A DNA stretch of 64,000 bases from Martinezella tropici (GTDB taxonomy: Bacteria > Pseudomonadota > Alphaproteobacteria > Rhizobiales > Rhizobiaceae), in assembly GCF_008370325.1 (NCBI RefSeq), contig NZ_VNIP01000018.1, positions 62,001-126,000 of the forward strand, given 5' to 3'. The first letter of the stretch is position 1; the number at the start of each line of letters is the position of its first letter. A program made the position numbers and the translations under genes. The notes beneath the pieces were generated by a model. It did not search any database and had not been told where the DNA came from. It saw only the letters and a list, made by a program, of their open reading frames with translations. Of the stretch, positions 1 through 7,794 are shown piece after piece.

Positions 1-1
1 G

Positions 2-103
2 CAAGGCACACCTTGGTCACTAGCGCGCGAACGCGGTCAGCAGTATATCTACAATGAAGATATACAACGTCACTTCGTGGAGCTAGCAACCAAGAATGTC
101 TGA
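2..103 (+). CDS. C-terminal end of an unidentified gene (truncated by window edge)
   Basis: An open frame enters from the left edge and stops with TGA at 101-103, giving 33 residues rich in polar and aromatic positions (it ends FVELATKNV). The next gene starts at 96 inside this stop (ATGTCTGA), an overlap typical of translationally coupled genes, which is the main reason to think the frame is real. I do not recognise the family from so short a tail. It lies in AT-richer DNA left of the tRNA-Ser gene and may belong to an integrated element. Confidence 0.4.
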   Translation, partial: QGTPWSLARERGQQYIYNEDIQRHFVELATKNV

Positions 104-470
104 TGGGCAGCCGGGAACCGTTTCTCTTGAAAGCATTACTAACACACCAGTAACGGCCAACTCGAATGGTTCGCAACCCCTGCCCAAAGATGTCGACCCA
201 TTTACAGGCCGGCGAGACGAAAAATTAGACCAACATCTTGGCAGAGTGGGCCGCTTTATCGGAGGCGGCCCCGAAAAGGCTGGCAACATTGCCTATGCCG
301 TAATCGTTGTATCTTTTATCGTACTTATCGTAGGCGCTGTAGCCTCGGCCTACGTTGGAACGGACAAGCTAGTTGCCGTATACGATCGAGTCGTCACAGG
401 CGCGTTTTCTATCATTACAGGCGCTATGGGCTACCTTTTCGGTAAGAGCGGATCCTCTACCAAAGAATAA
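96..470 (+). CDS. small two-helix membrane protein of unknown function
   Basis: This encodes 124 residues. Residues 1 to about 60 are polar and Gly/Pro-rich. Two hydrophobic helices follow, at about 63-88 (NIAYAVIVVSFIVLIVGAVA) and about 101-117, with a short Ser/Gly/Lys tail. The start overlaps the stop of the upstream partial gene by 8 bases, so the two are probably one operon, and a hairpin just after the stop can end it. Base composition is AT-richer than in the housekeeping genes to the right, and the gene sits against the 3' end of a tRNA, so it may be accessory DNA. I do not recognise a named family. An accessory or defence-type membrane effector is a guess from architecture only. Confidence 0.55.
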   Translation: MSDGQPGTVSLESITNTPVTANSNGSQPLPKDVDPFTGRRDEKLDQHLGRVGRFIGGGPEKAGNIAYAVIVVSFIVLIVGAVASAYVGTDKLVAVYDRVVTGAFSIITGAMGYLFGKSGSSTKE

Positions 471-471
471 T

Positions 472-495
472 GCGGTTATCATAACCGCTGCTTTT
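472..495 (+). terminator. terminator after the two-helix membrane gene
   Basis: The arms GCGGTTAT and ATAACCGC (472-479 and 481-488) form an 8-bp hairpin with almost no loop, followed by TGCTTTT. It lies one base after the stop of the 96-470 gene. Confidence 0.45.
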
Positions 496-536
496 CAGCC
501 ATATTTCGTCCAAAATATAATATTTTCAAATAGATA

Positions 537-626
537 TGGCGGAGAGGGTGGGATTTGAACCCACGATACCCTTGCAGGTATGCCGCATTTCGAGTGCGGT
601 GCATTCGACCACTCTGCCACCTCTCC
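537..626 (-). tRNA. tRNA-Ser (anticodon CGA)
   Basis: On the minus strand the acceptor arm GGAGAGG (626-620) pairs with CCTCTCC (547-541), followed by discriminator G and an encoded CCA (539-537). The anticodon stem CCGCA/TGCGG encloses loop CTCGAAA, so the anticodon is CGA and reads UCG. A long variable arm and the T-loop GGTTCAAATCC fit a class II serine tRNA of 90 nt. Its 3' end points at the AT-richer DNA at the left of the window, the usual position of an integrase attachment site. Confidence 0.95.
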
Positions 627-662
627 GGTTATGCTGGTCGGCGCTTGTTCGGCGCGGGCTGT

Positions 663-691
663 CTCATAGCGACAGACGACGGGGATGGCAA
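663..691 (-). promoter_or_regulatory. possible promoter of the tRNA-Ser gene
   Basis: On the minus strand TTGCCA (691-686) and TATGAG (668-663) are separated by 17 bases. The expected start is about 30 bases before the mature tRNA 5' end. Assigned by pattern only. Confidence 0.35.
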
Positions 692-723
692 GGGCGAATA
701 TGAAAGCTTTTCATCCTTTTGCC

Positions 724-750
724 TTGACAGATCAGGGACGCTTATATATC
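724..750 (+). promoter_or_regulatory. possible rplU-rpmA promoter
   Basis: A perfect TTGACA (724-729) is followed by the AT-rich run TTATATATC (742-750). The best -10 reading, TATATC at 745-750, leaves a short 15-base spacer. It would give a 5' leader of about 175 bases. That leader contains a DnaA-box 9-mer (768-776) and a 6-bp GC-rich hairpin (793-809), and otherwise nothing recognisable between the tRNA and rplU. Confidence 0.4.
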
Positions 751-932
751 CCGTGCGACGCAATAGGTGTGGATAAGTCCGCGCCTTGCCCGCCCTGCTT
801 CGCGCAGGGTTTCACCGGCAGATCTTTTTGAAGGCTCAAGCCTTTGGAATCCCTGCTAAGTTTCGACTGATAAAAAGACGGCCGCTTGTCCCTCGTGGCA
901 AGAGAGCCGGAACGAACATGAAAGGATAAAAA

Positions 933-1250
933 ATGTTCGCAGTCATCAAGACCGGCGGTAAGCAGTACCGTGTGGCAGCCAACGACGTGCTGACCATCGA
1001 GAAGCTCGAAGTCACCGCCGGCGGCACCGTAGAATTCACCGAAGTCCTCGTTATCGGCGAAGGCGCCGACGCTGCGATTGGTGCTCCCTTCGTCAAGGGC
1101 GCTTCCGTCAAGGCCGAAGTGGTCGAGCACAACCGCGGCAAGAAGGTCATCGCCTTCAAGAAGCGCCGCCGTCAGAACTCGAAGCGTTCGCGCGGCCATC
1201 GCCAGCATCACACGGTCGTCCGCATCACGGACATCGTGGCTGCCAAGTAA
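933..1250 (+). CDS. rplU: 50S ribosomal protein L21
   Basis: The 105 residues have the normal length for L21. The N terminus (MFAVIKTGGKQYRV) and the basic C-terminal stretch KKRRRQNSKRSRGHRQ are characteristic of this 23S rRNA-binding protein of the large subunit. A purine-rich site (AAAGGATAAAA) precedes the ATG. rpmA follows 32 bases later, the standard rplU-rpmA pair, and both end at the terminator near 1623. The long leader may carry ribosomal-protein autoregulation, but I see no defined element. Confidence 0.97.
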   Translation: MFAVIKTGGKQYRVAANDVLTIEKLEVTAGGTVEFTEVLVIGEGADAAIGAPFVKGASVKAEVVEHNRGKKVIAFKKRRRQNSKRSRGHRQHHTVVRITDIVAAK

Positions 1251-1282
1251 GTAACGGGATCAAGGTTTAAAGGAGAACTCCA

Positions 1283-1552
1283 ATGGCACACAAAAAAGCT
1301 GGCGGTTCCTCGCGCAACGGTCGCGATTCCGAATCCAAGCGCCTTGGCGTGAAGAAGTTCGGCGGCGAAGCCGTCATCGCAGGCAACATCATCGTGCGTC
1401 AGCGCGGCACGCAGTGGCACCCCGGTTCCAACGTTGGCCTCGGCAAGGATCACACGATTTTTGCGCTTACGGCGGGCAACGTGAACTACCGTACGAAGGC
1501 CAATGGCCGCGTGTACGTGTCTGTAATGCCGAAAGCGGAAGCAGCGGAATAA
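1283..1552 (+). CDS. rpmA: 50S ribosomal protein L27
   Basis: The 89 residues begin MAHKKAGGSSRNGRDSESKR, the conserved L27 N terminus that reaches the peptidyl-transferase centre. No cleavable N-terminal extension of the Firmicutes type is present. AAAGGAGAACTCC before the ATG is a strong ribosome-binding site. It is the second gene of the rplU-rpmA operon; in many bacteria obg follows, and here two acetyltransferase genes come between. Confidence 0.97.
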   Translation: MAHKKAGGSSRNGRDSESKRLGVKKFGGEAVIAGNIIVRQRGTQWHPGSNVGLGKDHTIFALTAGNVNYRTKANGRVYVSVMPKAEAAE

Positions 1553-1622
1553 GCCGGTAGCGCTCTAAAACAGCCGGCGTCTCATCGACCCGGCTGACGC
1601 TACAAGGTTCAGTCAAGAAAAA

Positions 1623-1653
1623 GGGGAGATGGGGCGCCATCTCCCCTTTTTCT
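1623..1653 (+). terminator. terminator of rplU-rpmA
   Basis: A perfect 10-bp stem (GGGGAGATGG, 1623-1632, with CCATCTCCCC, 1637-1646) has a 4-base loop and is followed by TTTTTCTT. It is a classical Rho-independent terminator. Confidence 0.9.
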
Positions 1654-1680
1654 TTACCCTCAACCAAGGAGGACTGAACC

Positions 1681-2316
1681 ATGCAAGGCGAATTGTTAAG
1701 GGAAGACCAATCAAGGTCTCCCGAAGAACGGCTGAGGCCGGACAGGTTAAGGACCGATTGCCCCGTCTTACTGTCGGAAAGGCTCGTTCTGCGCGCCCCT
1801 CACGAAGAAGACATCGACGCCCTTGCCCATCTCGCCAACAACGCCAACGTCGCCACTATGGTATCGCGTATGCCGCACCCGTATACGACCAATGATGCCG
1901 CCGATTTCGTGCGACGCACGAAGCTTGGCGAGATTGGCAAGTGCGTCTATGCGATTACCAAAGCCGACAACGGCGCCTTTCTCGGTTGCTGCGGGGTAGA
2001 GCCCACGGGCGATCCCAACACTGTCGAGATCGGCTACTGGCTAGGCGAACCCTACTGGAACCAGGGCTATACGACGGAAGCGGCCCACGCACTGGTCGAC
2101 ATGGTCTTCCGCACCCGCGAAAATGTCGCCCAGATCGATGCCCGCTGCCGGGTTATGAACGTCGCATCCAGGCGCGTCGTCCAGAAGTGTGGCTTCCAGT
2201 TCCAGGGATCCGGCCTTGCCGCGTCGCTGGCGCTCGGCAGCACCGTGCCGGTCGAATGGTACAGGCTTGACCGCAAGACCTGGATGTCGTTGCGCAGCTG
2301 GGGAGGCATGAGATGA
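1681..2316 (+). CDS. GNAT-family N-acetyltransferase, RimJ/RimL type
   Basis: This 211-residue protein has the RimJ/RimL-like GNAT fold starting near residue 34 (ERLVLRAPHEEDIDAL). The acetyl-CoA loop is WNQGYTTEA at about 126-134, and the late Asn (N160) and Lys-Cys-Gly-Phe (169-172) are typical of RimL relatives. The first 30 residues are charged and outside the domain. CCAAGGAGG sits nine bases before the ATG. Its end overlaps the next GNAT gene by 4 bases (ATGA), so the two are coupled. The substrate cannot be told from sequence; ribosomal protein, antibiotic and small-molecule acetylation are all possible in this family. Confidence 0.85.
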   Translation: MQGELLREDQSRSPEERLRPDRLRTDCPVLLSERLVLRAPHEEDIDALAHLANNANVATMVSRMPHPYTTNDAADFVRRTKLGEIGKCVYAITKADNGAFLGCCGVEPTGDPNTVEIGYWLGEPYWNQGYTTEAAHALVDMVFRTRENVAQIDARCRVMNVASRRVVQKCGFQFQGSGLAASLALGSTVPVEWYRLDRKTWMSLRSWGGMR

Positions 2317-2900
2317 ACGCGCTTGCCCTCACCCGCCGCGATGCCCGGATCCTGATGCCCGGCCCTACGCCGGTTATCCAGACCGGACGGCTGACGCTGC
2401 GCCCGCACCGGCTCAGTGATGCCGATATGATTGCGGAATCGCTTTCGGATTTCGCCGTCACCCGCATGCTGGCCCGCGTGCCCGCGCCCTATGACCGGCA
2501 GGATGCGCTGGACTGGCTGATTCAGCACACCTCCGGCCTCGGGCACGATTGGCAGCTGGCCATCACCGAGCGGGATGATGCCCATATCGGCTGCATCGGC
2601 ATCGAGCTTCGCCGCGGTCGCTGGCACCTCGGTTACTGGCTGAACCGCTTCTACTGGCGGCAAGGCATCATGACCGAAGCGGTCAAGGCGGCACTCGAAC
2701 GCTTTGCCCGCCGCATGCCCGAAGTCGCCATCCATTCCGGCGCCTTCGCCGACAACCCGGCATCCTTGAAGCTGCAGCAGAAGCTCGGCTTCGAGATCAC
2801 CGGCTGCTCGGAGATCTACAGCTTCGCCCGCAACACCATGGTTCCGCATATCGAAACCGTGCTGAAGCCAGGCGCGCTGCGGCTCTCGCAGGCGGCCTAA
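2313..2900 (+). CDS. second GNAT-family N-acetyltransferase
   Basis: This encodes 195 residues with the same fold and order of motifs as its upstream neighbour: RLTLRPHRLSDAD (26-38), the CoA-binding loop WRQGIMTEA (115-123) and Asn 148 before KLQQKLGF. It starts inside the stop codon of the first GNAT gene, so the pair is one transcription unit and probably an old duplication. A GC-rich hairpin without a T-tract (about 2930-2955) lies after it. No substrate can be assigned. Confidence 0.85.
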   Translation: MNALALTRRDARILMPGPTPVIQTGRLTLRPHRLSDADMIAESLSDFAVTRMLARVPAPYDRQDALDWLIQHTSGLGHDWQLAITERDDAHIGCIGIELRRGRWHLGYWLNRFYWRQGIMTEAVKAALERFARRMPEVAIHSGAFADNPASLKLQQKLGFEITGCSEIYSFARNTMVPHIETVLKPGALRLSQAA

Positions 2901-3166
2901 GGCCCTGAAAATCGGTCGTCGCCGGCCAAACCGGCGATGACCATCATGCCAATCAGGCAGTTCCGCCCCTTTATGGCACTGGAGCCGCACGATATTCTTT
3001 GACCTCAGCCCGAAGCGCCTATATCGAAGGCGACATGACGGGCAAACGGCCAGCCGATGCGTCTTTTGGATGCGTGAGGCGCGGCAGAATTGAAAAGAGC
3101 GCATAGGCTTTTGTGAATCCCATTCGATCCGAAGGGATATGCGCGACACCGAGTGACGGACGTAAG

Positions 3167-4273
3167 ATGAAATTTCTCGATGAAGCAAAAGTCTATATTC
3201 GCTCAGGCGACGGCGGCGCAGGCAGCGTCTCCTTCCGCCGTGAGAAATTCATCGAATTCGGCGGCCCGGATGGCGGCGACGGCGGCCGCGGCGGCGATGT
3301 CTGGGTCGAGGCTGTCAACGGCCTCAACACGCTGATCGATTTCCGCTATCAGCAGCATTTCAAAGCCACGATCGGCACGCACGGCATGGGCAAGAACCGC
3401 GCCGGCGCCAAGGGCGAAGACGTGACGCTGAAGGTGCCTGTCGGCACGCAGATCTTCGAAGAAGACGGCGAAACCCTGATCTGCGACATCACGCAGGAAG
3501 GCCAGCGCTTCCGTCTCGCAGCCGGCGGCAATGGTGGCTTCGGCAACGCCTATTTCAAATCCTCGGTCAACCAGGCGCCCGATTGGGCCAACCCCGGCCT
3601 GCCGGGCGAAGAAAAGACCATTTGGCTGCGGCTGAAGCTGATCGCCGATGCCGGTCTCGTCGGCCTGCCGAATGCGGGAAAATCGACGTTTCTCGCGGCC
3701 GTCAGCCGCGCCCGGCCGAAGATTGCCAACTATCCGTTCACAACGCTGCATCCCAATCTCGGCGTCGCCACCATCGACGGCCAGGAATTCATTCTCGCCG
3801 ATATCCCCGGCCTGATCGAAGGCGCCCATGAAGGCGTCGGAATCGGTGATCGCTTCCTCGGCCATGTCGAGCGCACCCGCGTGCTGCTGCATCTGGTCTC
3901 CGCCCAGGAAGAAAAGGTCGGCAAGGCCTACAAGACCGTGAAGCACGAGCTTGAAGCCTATGGCAACAGCATCCCCGACAAGCCTGAAATCGTCGCTCTC
4001 TCGCAAATCGACGTGGTCGACGAAGAAACGCTGAAGAAGAAGACTCGCGAACTGGCGCGCGCCTGTGGCAAGACGCCGTTCCAGATTTCCGCCGTCACCG
4101 GTCGCGGCATGACGGAAGTGCTGCGCGCGCTGCGCGACGTCATCGTCGAAGCCAATGCCGGCGAAGCGGACAAGCCGGCAAAGTCGCCGAAAGTACGGCA
4201 TCGCGACATGCAGGCCGCCGACGATGAAGACGCTGACGAGCGTCTTAGTGAAGACGGGGATCATCAGGGATGA
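3167..4273 (+). CDS. obg: GTPase Obg/CgtA, ribosome assembly
   Basis: The Obg domain (residues 1 to about 159) has the glycine-rich GGPDGGDGGRGGDV stretch, and the G domain carries P-loop GLPNAGKST (166-174) and DIPG (212-215). The fourth GTPase motif reads SQID instead of the usual NKxD, keeping only the Asp. The open frame extends 18 codons upstream to a GTG at 3113, but homologues begin MKFLDEAKVYIRSGDGGAGS, which sets the start at 3167 (368 aa). It ends with a basic/acidic tail and overlaps proB by 4 bases. Obg couples 50S assembly to growth and stress state. A weak promoter-like pair lies at 2999-3025. Confidence 0.95.
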   Translation: MKFLDEAKVYIRSGDGGAGSVSFRREKFIEFGGPDGGDGGRGGDVWVEAVNGLNTLIDFRYQQHFKATIGTHGMGKNRAGAKGEDVTLKVPVGTQIFEEDGETLICDITQEGQRFRLAAGGNGGFGNAYFKSSVNQAPDWANPGLPGEEKTIWLRLKLIADAGLVGLPNAGKSTFLAAVSRARPKIANYPFTTLHPNLGVATIDGQEFILADIPGLIEGAHEGVGIGDRFLGHVERTRVLLHLVSAQEEKVGKAYKTVKHELEAYGNSIPDKPEIVALSQIDVVDEETLKKKTRELARACGKTPFQISAVTGRGMTEVLRALRDVIVEANAGEADKPAKSPKVRHRDMQAADDEDADERLSEDGDHQG

Positions 4274-5439
4274 CTGCCCGCAAGCCGCTCGACCGCTACC
4301 GCCGCATCGTCATCAAGATCGGCTCTGCCCTCCTGGTCGATCGCAAGACCGGCTTGAAGAAATCCTGGCTCGACGGCATGTGCGCCGATATCGCCGCGCT
4401 GAAGGCCAAGGGCATCGATGTACTGGTCGTCTCCTCGGGCGCGATCGCGCTCGGCCGCTCCGTGCTCGACTTGCCCTCCGGCGCATTGAAGCTCGAGGAA
4501 AGCCAGGCGGCAGCGGCCGTTGGGCAGATCTCGCTAGCCCGCGCCTGGTCGGAAAGCCTGTCGCATGACGATATCGTTGCCGGCCAGATCCTGCTGACGC
4601 TCGGCGATACCGAGGAGCGCCGCCGTTACCTCAACGCCCGCGCCACCATCAACCAGCTTCTGAAGATCGGCGCCGTGCCGATCATCAACGAGAACGATAC
4701 GGTCGCGACCAGCGAAATCCGCTATGGCGACAATGACCGCCTCGCCGCGCGCGTCGCCACCATGACGGGCGCCGATCTGCTGGTACTACTGTCAGACATC
4801 GACGGGCTCTATACTGCGCCGCCGCATCTCGACCCGCAGGCGAAATTCCTCGATACGATCGCCGAGATCACGCCCGAGATCGAGGCCATGGCCGGCGGTG
4901 CCGCTTCCGAGCTGTCGCGCGGCGGCATGCGCACCAAGATCGATGCCGGCAAGATTGCGACCGGCGCCGGCTGCGCCATGATCATTGCCTCAGGCAAGAC
5001 AGACCGGCCGCTGAACGCGATCGAAAGCGGCGCCCGTTCCTCCTGGTTTGCGCCGTCAGGCACGCCCGTTACCGCCCGCAAGACCTGGATTGCCGGGCAG
5101 CTGCAGCCGGCCGGCGAATTGCATGTCGACGATGGCGCGGTGACCGCGCTTGGTGCCGGCAAGAGCCTGCTGCCCGCCGGCGTGCGCCGCGTCGTCGGTC
5201 ATTTCGGCCGCGGCGACACCGTCGCCGTTATCGGTCCCTCCGGCCGCGAGATCTCCCGCGGCCTTGTCGGCTACGATGCCGAAGAGGCCCGCCAGATCAC
5301 CGGCCGCAAGTCGGCGGAGATCGAGGCAATCCTCGGCTATGCCGGCCGCGCCGCCATGGTGCATCGCGACGACCTCGTCATGACCGCTTCCGTCAAGGCG
5401 AAGGCCGAGAAATCGAAGAAGGATGAAGCTCATGCTTGA
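4270..5439 (+). CDS. proB: glutamate 5-kinase
   Basis: ProB phosphorylates glutamate in the first step of proline synthesis. The amino-acid kinase domain covers residues 1 to about 260 (IVIKIGSALLVD near the start, then VVSSGAIALG, NENDTVATSEI and GDNDRLAARV). A PUA domain follows (about 285-365). The length, 389 aa, is normal for the two-domain form. It overlaps obg by ATGA and proA by several bases, so obg-proB-proA-nadD reads as one operon. Confidence 0.96.
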   Translation: MTARKPLDRYRRIVIKIGSALLVDRKTGLKKSWLDGMCADIAALKAKGIDVLVVSSGAIALGRSVLDLPSGALKLEESQAAAAVGQISLARAWSESLSHDDIVAGQILLTLGDTEERRRYLNARATINQLLKIGAVPIINENDTVATSEIRYGDNDRLAARVATMTGADLLVLLSDIDGLYTAPPHLDPQAKFLDTIAEITPEIEAMAGGAASELSRGGMRTKIDAGKIATGAGCAMIIASGKTDRPLNAIESGARSSWFAPSGTPVTARKTWIAGQLQPAGELHVDDGAVTALGAGKSLLPAGVRRVVGHFGRGDTVAVIGPSGREISRGLVGYDAEEARQITGRKSAEIEAILGYAGRAAMVHRDDLVMTASVKAKAEKSKKDEAHA

Positions 5440-6715
5440 TGCTGTCGCACAAAGCCCCGACATCGATGCGCTGATGAACGATATCGGCCGCAAGGCCCGG
5501 GCTGCGTCGCGACCATTGGCCTTCGCCTCCACGGAGAGCAAGAACAAGGCCTTGAATGCCATGGCGGATGCCATTCTTGCCCGCAAGGATCATATCCTCT
5601 CCGAAAACGCTAGGGATCTGAAAGACGTTGAAGGCACGGATATGCTCGCCTCCTTCGTCGATCGCCTGACGCTGAATGATAAGCGTATCACCGAGATGGC
5701 CGACGGCATTCGCGCCATCGCCGCCCTCCCCGATCCGGTCGGTGAAGTCATCGCCGCCTGGGATCGTCCGAACGGCCTGAAGATCGAGCGCGTGCGTACG
5801 CCGCTCGGCGTCATCGGCGTCATCTTCGAAAGCCGGCCGAATGTGACGGCCGATGCCGGCGCGCTATGCCTGAAAGCCGGCAATGCCGTAATCCTTCGCT
5901 GCGGCAGCGATTCGCGCCGCTCCTCGCAGGCGATCCACGATTGCCTGGTCGAAGGATTGAAGGCGGCTGGCCTGCCGGAATATGCCATCCAGCTCGTGCC
6001 TGTCAGCGACCGCGCCGCCGTCGGCGCCATGCTGCGTGGTCTGGAAGGCAATATCGACGTCATCGTGCCCCGCGGCGGCAAGAGCCTCGTCGCCCGCGTT
6101 CAGGCCGAGGCACGCGTACCGGTCTTTGCCCATCTCGAGGGCCTCTGCCACGTCTATGTCGATGCTTCGGCCGATCTGGAGATGGCGAAATCCATCATCG
6201 TCAACGCCAAGATGCGCCGCACGGGCATCTGCGGCGCTGCCGAAACGCTGCTGGTCGACAAGAAGGTCGCTTCCACCCATCTGAAACCGCTGCTTGACGG
6301 GCTTGCGACGGCGGGCTGCGAAATCCGTGGCTCCGCCGAGGTGCTGCAGCTCGTTCCCGGCCTCAAAGCGGCAACGGAAGAGGATTGGACCACGGAATAT
6401 CTGGCCGCGATTATCTCTGTCGCGCTGGTCGAGGGCATTTCCGGCGCGATTGCCCATATCGGCAAATATTCGTCGAACCATACCGAAGCCGTGATCGCCG
6501 AAGATCCCGCAATCGTCGAACGCTTCTTCACCGAGATCGACTCGGCAATCCTGCTGCACAATGCCTCGACGCAATTTGCCGACGGCGGCGAATTCGGCAT
6601 GGGCGCGGAAATCGGCATCGCCACCGGCAAGATGCATGCGCGCGGGCCTGTTGGCGTCGAGCAGCTCACCTCCTTCAAATATCGCGTTCGCGGCACCGGA
6701 CAGATACGGCCCTGA
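5432..6715 (+). CDS. proA: gamma-glutamyl phosphate reductase
   Basis: ProA makes glutamate semialdehyde with NADPH in the second step of proline synthesis. With the start at 5432 it is 427 aa, and the catalytic cysteine is C267 in RTGICGAAETLLVD. An earlier in-frame ATG at 5423 touches the AGAAGG sequence directly, whereas the ATG at 5432 has it at proper spacing, so 5432 is preferred; it overlaps proB by 8 bases. GVIFESRPNVTADAG (about 129-143) is the typical nucleotide-binding region. Confidence 0.95.
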   Translation: MLDAVAQSPDIDALMNDIGRKARAASRPLAFASTESKNKALNAMADAILARKDHILSENARDLKDVEGTDMLASFVDRLTLNDKRITEMADGIRAIAALPDPVGEVIAAWDRPNGLKIERVRTPLGVIGVIFESRPNVTADAGALCLKAGNAVILRCGSDSRRSSQAIHDCLVEGLKAAGLPEYAIQLVPVSDRAAVGAMLRGLEGNIDVIVPRGGKSLVARVQAEARVPVFAHLEGLCHVYVDASADLEMAKSIIVNAKMRRTGICGAAETLLVDKKVASTHLKPLLDGLATAGCEIRGSAEVLQLVPGLKAATEEDWTTEYLAAIISVALVEGISGAIAHIGKYSSNHTEAVIAEDPAIVERFFTEIDSAILLHNASTQFADGGEFGMGAEIGIATGKMHARGPVGVEQLTSFKYRVRGTGQIRP

Positions 6716-6716
6716 C

Positions 6717-7334
6717 GTGCTGACAGAAGAGGTCGATCAACGCTATCTGCGCATGCCCCATGCCGAGCGCGGCATGGTGGTCGGCCTTTTTGGCGGCTCC
6801 TTCAATCCGCCGCATGAAGGCCACGCACTCGTGGCCGAGATCGCCATCCGCCGGCTCGGCCTCGATCAGCTCTGGTGGATGGTGACGCCGGGCAACCCGC
6901 TGAAGAGCCGCAATCACCTTGCGCCGCTCGCCGAACGCCTCGCGCTCAGCGAACAGCTTCTCCACGATCCGCGCGTCAAGGTGACGGCGTTCGAGCAGAC
7001 GCTGGGCATGAGCTATACGGCCAATACGCTAGCGCATGTGAAGGCGCGCAACAGTCATGTCCATTTCATCTGGATCATGGGTGCAGACAGCCTGAATACG
7101 TTCCACCGCTGGCAGAAATGGCAGGAAATCGCCCGTACCTTCCCGATCGCCGTCATTGACCGGCCGGGATCAACGCTGTCCTATCTCTCGGCCAAGATGG
7201 CGAAGACCTTCCATTATGCGCGTGTCGACGAGGATGACGCCCGCGTGCTCTGGAAGAAGCGGGCGCCGGCCTGGACCTTCATCCACGGACCGCGATCGGC
7301 GCTCAGCTCGACAGCCTTGCGCGCCGCACAATAG
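6717..7334 (+). CDS. nadD: nicotinate-nucleotide adenylyltransferase
   Basis: NadD adenylates nicotinate mononucleotide in NAD synthesis. GLFGGSFNPPHEGH (about 23-36) is the nucleotidyltransferase motif, and SSTALR near the C terminus matches the second conserved motif (SxTxxR). The start is uncertain: GTG at 6717 lies one base after the proA stop (205 aa), and ATG at 6753 would give 193 aa. No clear ribosome-binding site separates them, and coupling to proA is likely. In rhizobial relatives nadD is normally close to rsfS; here a mod block intervenes. Confidence 0.93.
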   Translation: MLTEEVDQRYLRMPHAERGMVVGLFGGSFNPPHEGHALVAEIAIRRLGLDQLWWMVTPGNPLKSRNHLAPLAERLALSEQLLHDPRVKVTAFEQTLGMSYTANTLAHVKARNSHVHFIWIMGADSLNTFHRWQKWQEIARTFPIAVIDRPGSTLSYLSAKMAKTFHYARVDEDDARVLWKKRAPAWTFIHGPRSALSSTALRAAQ

Positions 7335-7375
7335 TCGACACGAATTCCTGGCCAAAATTTCTGGGAAGAGCTTAA

Positions 7376-7505
7376 AAATAAAAAGCCCGACGCGGGAGGA
7401 GGTGCGTCGGGCTTTTGAACCTGATCAGCAACTGGGAGGAGGAGAGTTGCTGATCCATATCGAACGGCATTGGGAGGAGGAGATCGCCGTTTCGATGATT
7501 ATGTT
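7376..7505 (-). ncRNA. cuckoo / ar14-like small RNA with three anti-Shine-Dalgarno hairpins
   Basis: Read on the minus strand, three hairpins follow one another. Hairpin 1 has imperfect arms at 7494-7483 and 7471-7461. Hairpin 2 has an 11-bp perfect stem, arms GATCAGCAACT and AGTTGCTGATC. Hairpin 3 has a 9-bp GC-rich stem (GCCCGACGC, GCGTCGGGC) followed by TTTTTATTTTT, so it doubles as the terminator. Loops 1 and 2 read CTCCTCCTCCC and loop 3 reads ACCTCCTCCC. All three are complementary to a ribosome-binding site (GGGAGGAGG). This architecture matches the alphaproteobacterial cuckoo family (ar14/Smr14, CcsR). The 5' end is estimated and no convincing promoter was found just upstream, though CCATTTAT at about 7525-7532 resembles an RpoH -10. 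The gene is convergent with nadD. Confidence 0.85.
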
Positions 7506-7676
7506 TTAGCAGATTTTACCGCTTAATAAATGGCCGATTGCGCAATGCAGCAATGCAATAGAAGCATGGCTCTGAAAATTTTCTGCCCAAAAAACGCTTC
7601 TTTTCCAAATTTCTCGCGATTTAATTTTCATTGTTGGAATTACTTAGGCGAAAGAATGACACCGGATCCCACGGTT

Positions 7677-7688
7677 CGTAACGTTACG
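7677..7688. promoter_or_regulatory. 12-bp perfect palindrome, candidate operator (copy 1)
   Basis: CGTAACGTTACG is a perfect palindrome preceded by TT. A near copy lies 118 bases downstream at 7795. Both sit in the AT-rich 400-base stretch between the sRNA gene and modA, which has no convincing coding frame. Confidence 0.4.
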
Positions 7689-7794
7689 TCTTGTTTCGTG
7701 AGCGTTCGCCAATCTGCTGGGCGAATCCAGTCATGCATTTTTGTAATGCCCGAAGTCACTCGTATGCGCTGCGGCACGGAAAATCCATAGAATT

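Noticed and set aside
3203..4264. 353-residue open frame antisense to obg
   Set aside because: Shadow of the Obg gene.
7381..7500. GGGAGGAGG strings as ribosome sites on the plus strand
   Set aside because: Each is in the loop of a stem, with no start codon at proper spacing; the minus-strand sRNA explains them.
7530..7790. 86-residue frame before modA
   Set aside because: No ribosome site, odd composition, and it runs across the palindromes; better read as regulatory DNA.
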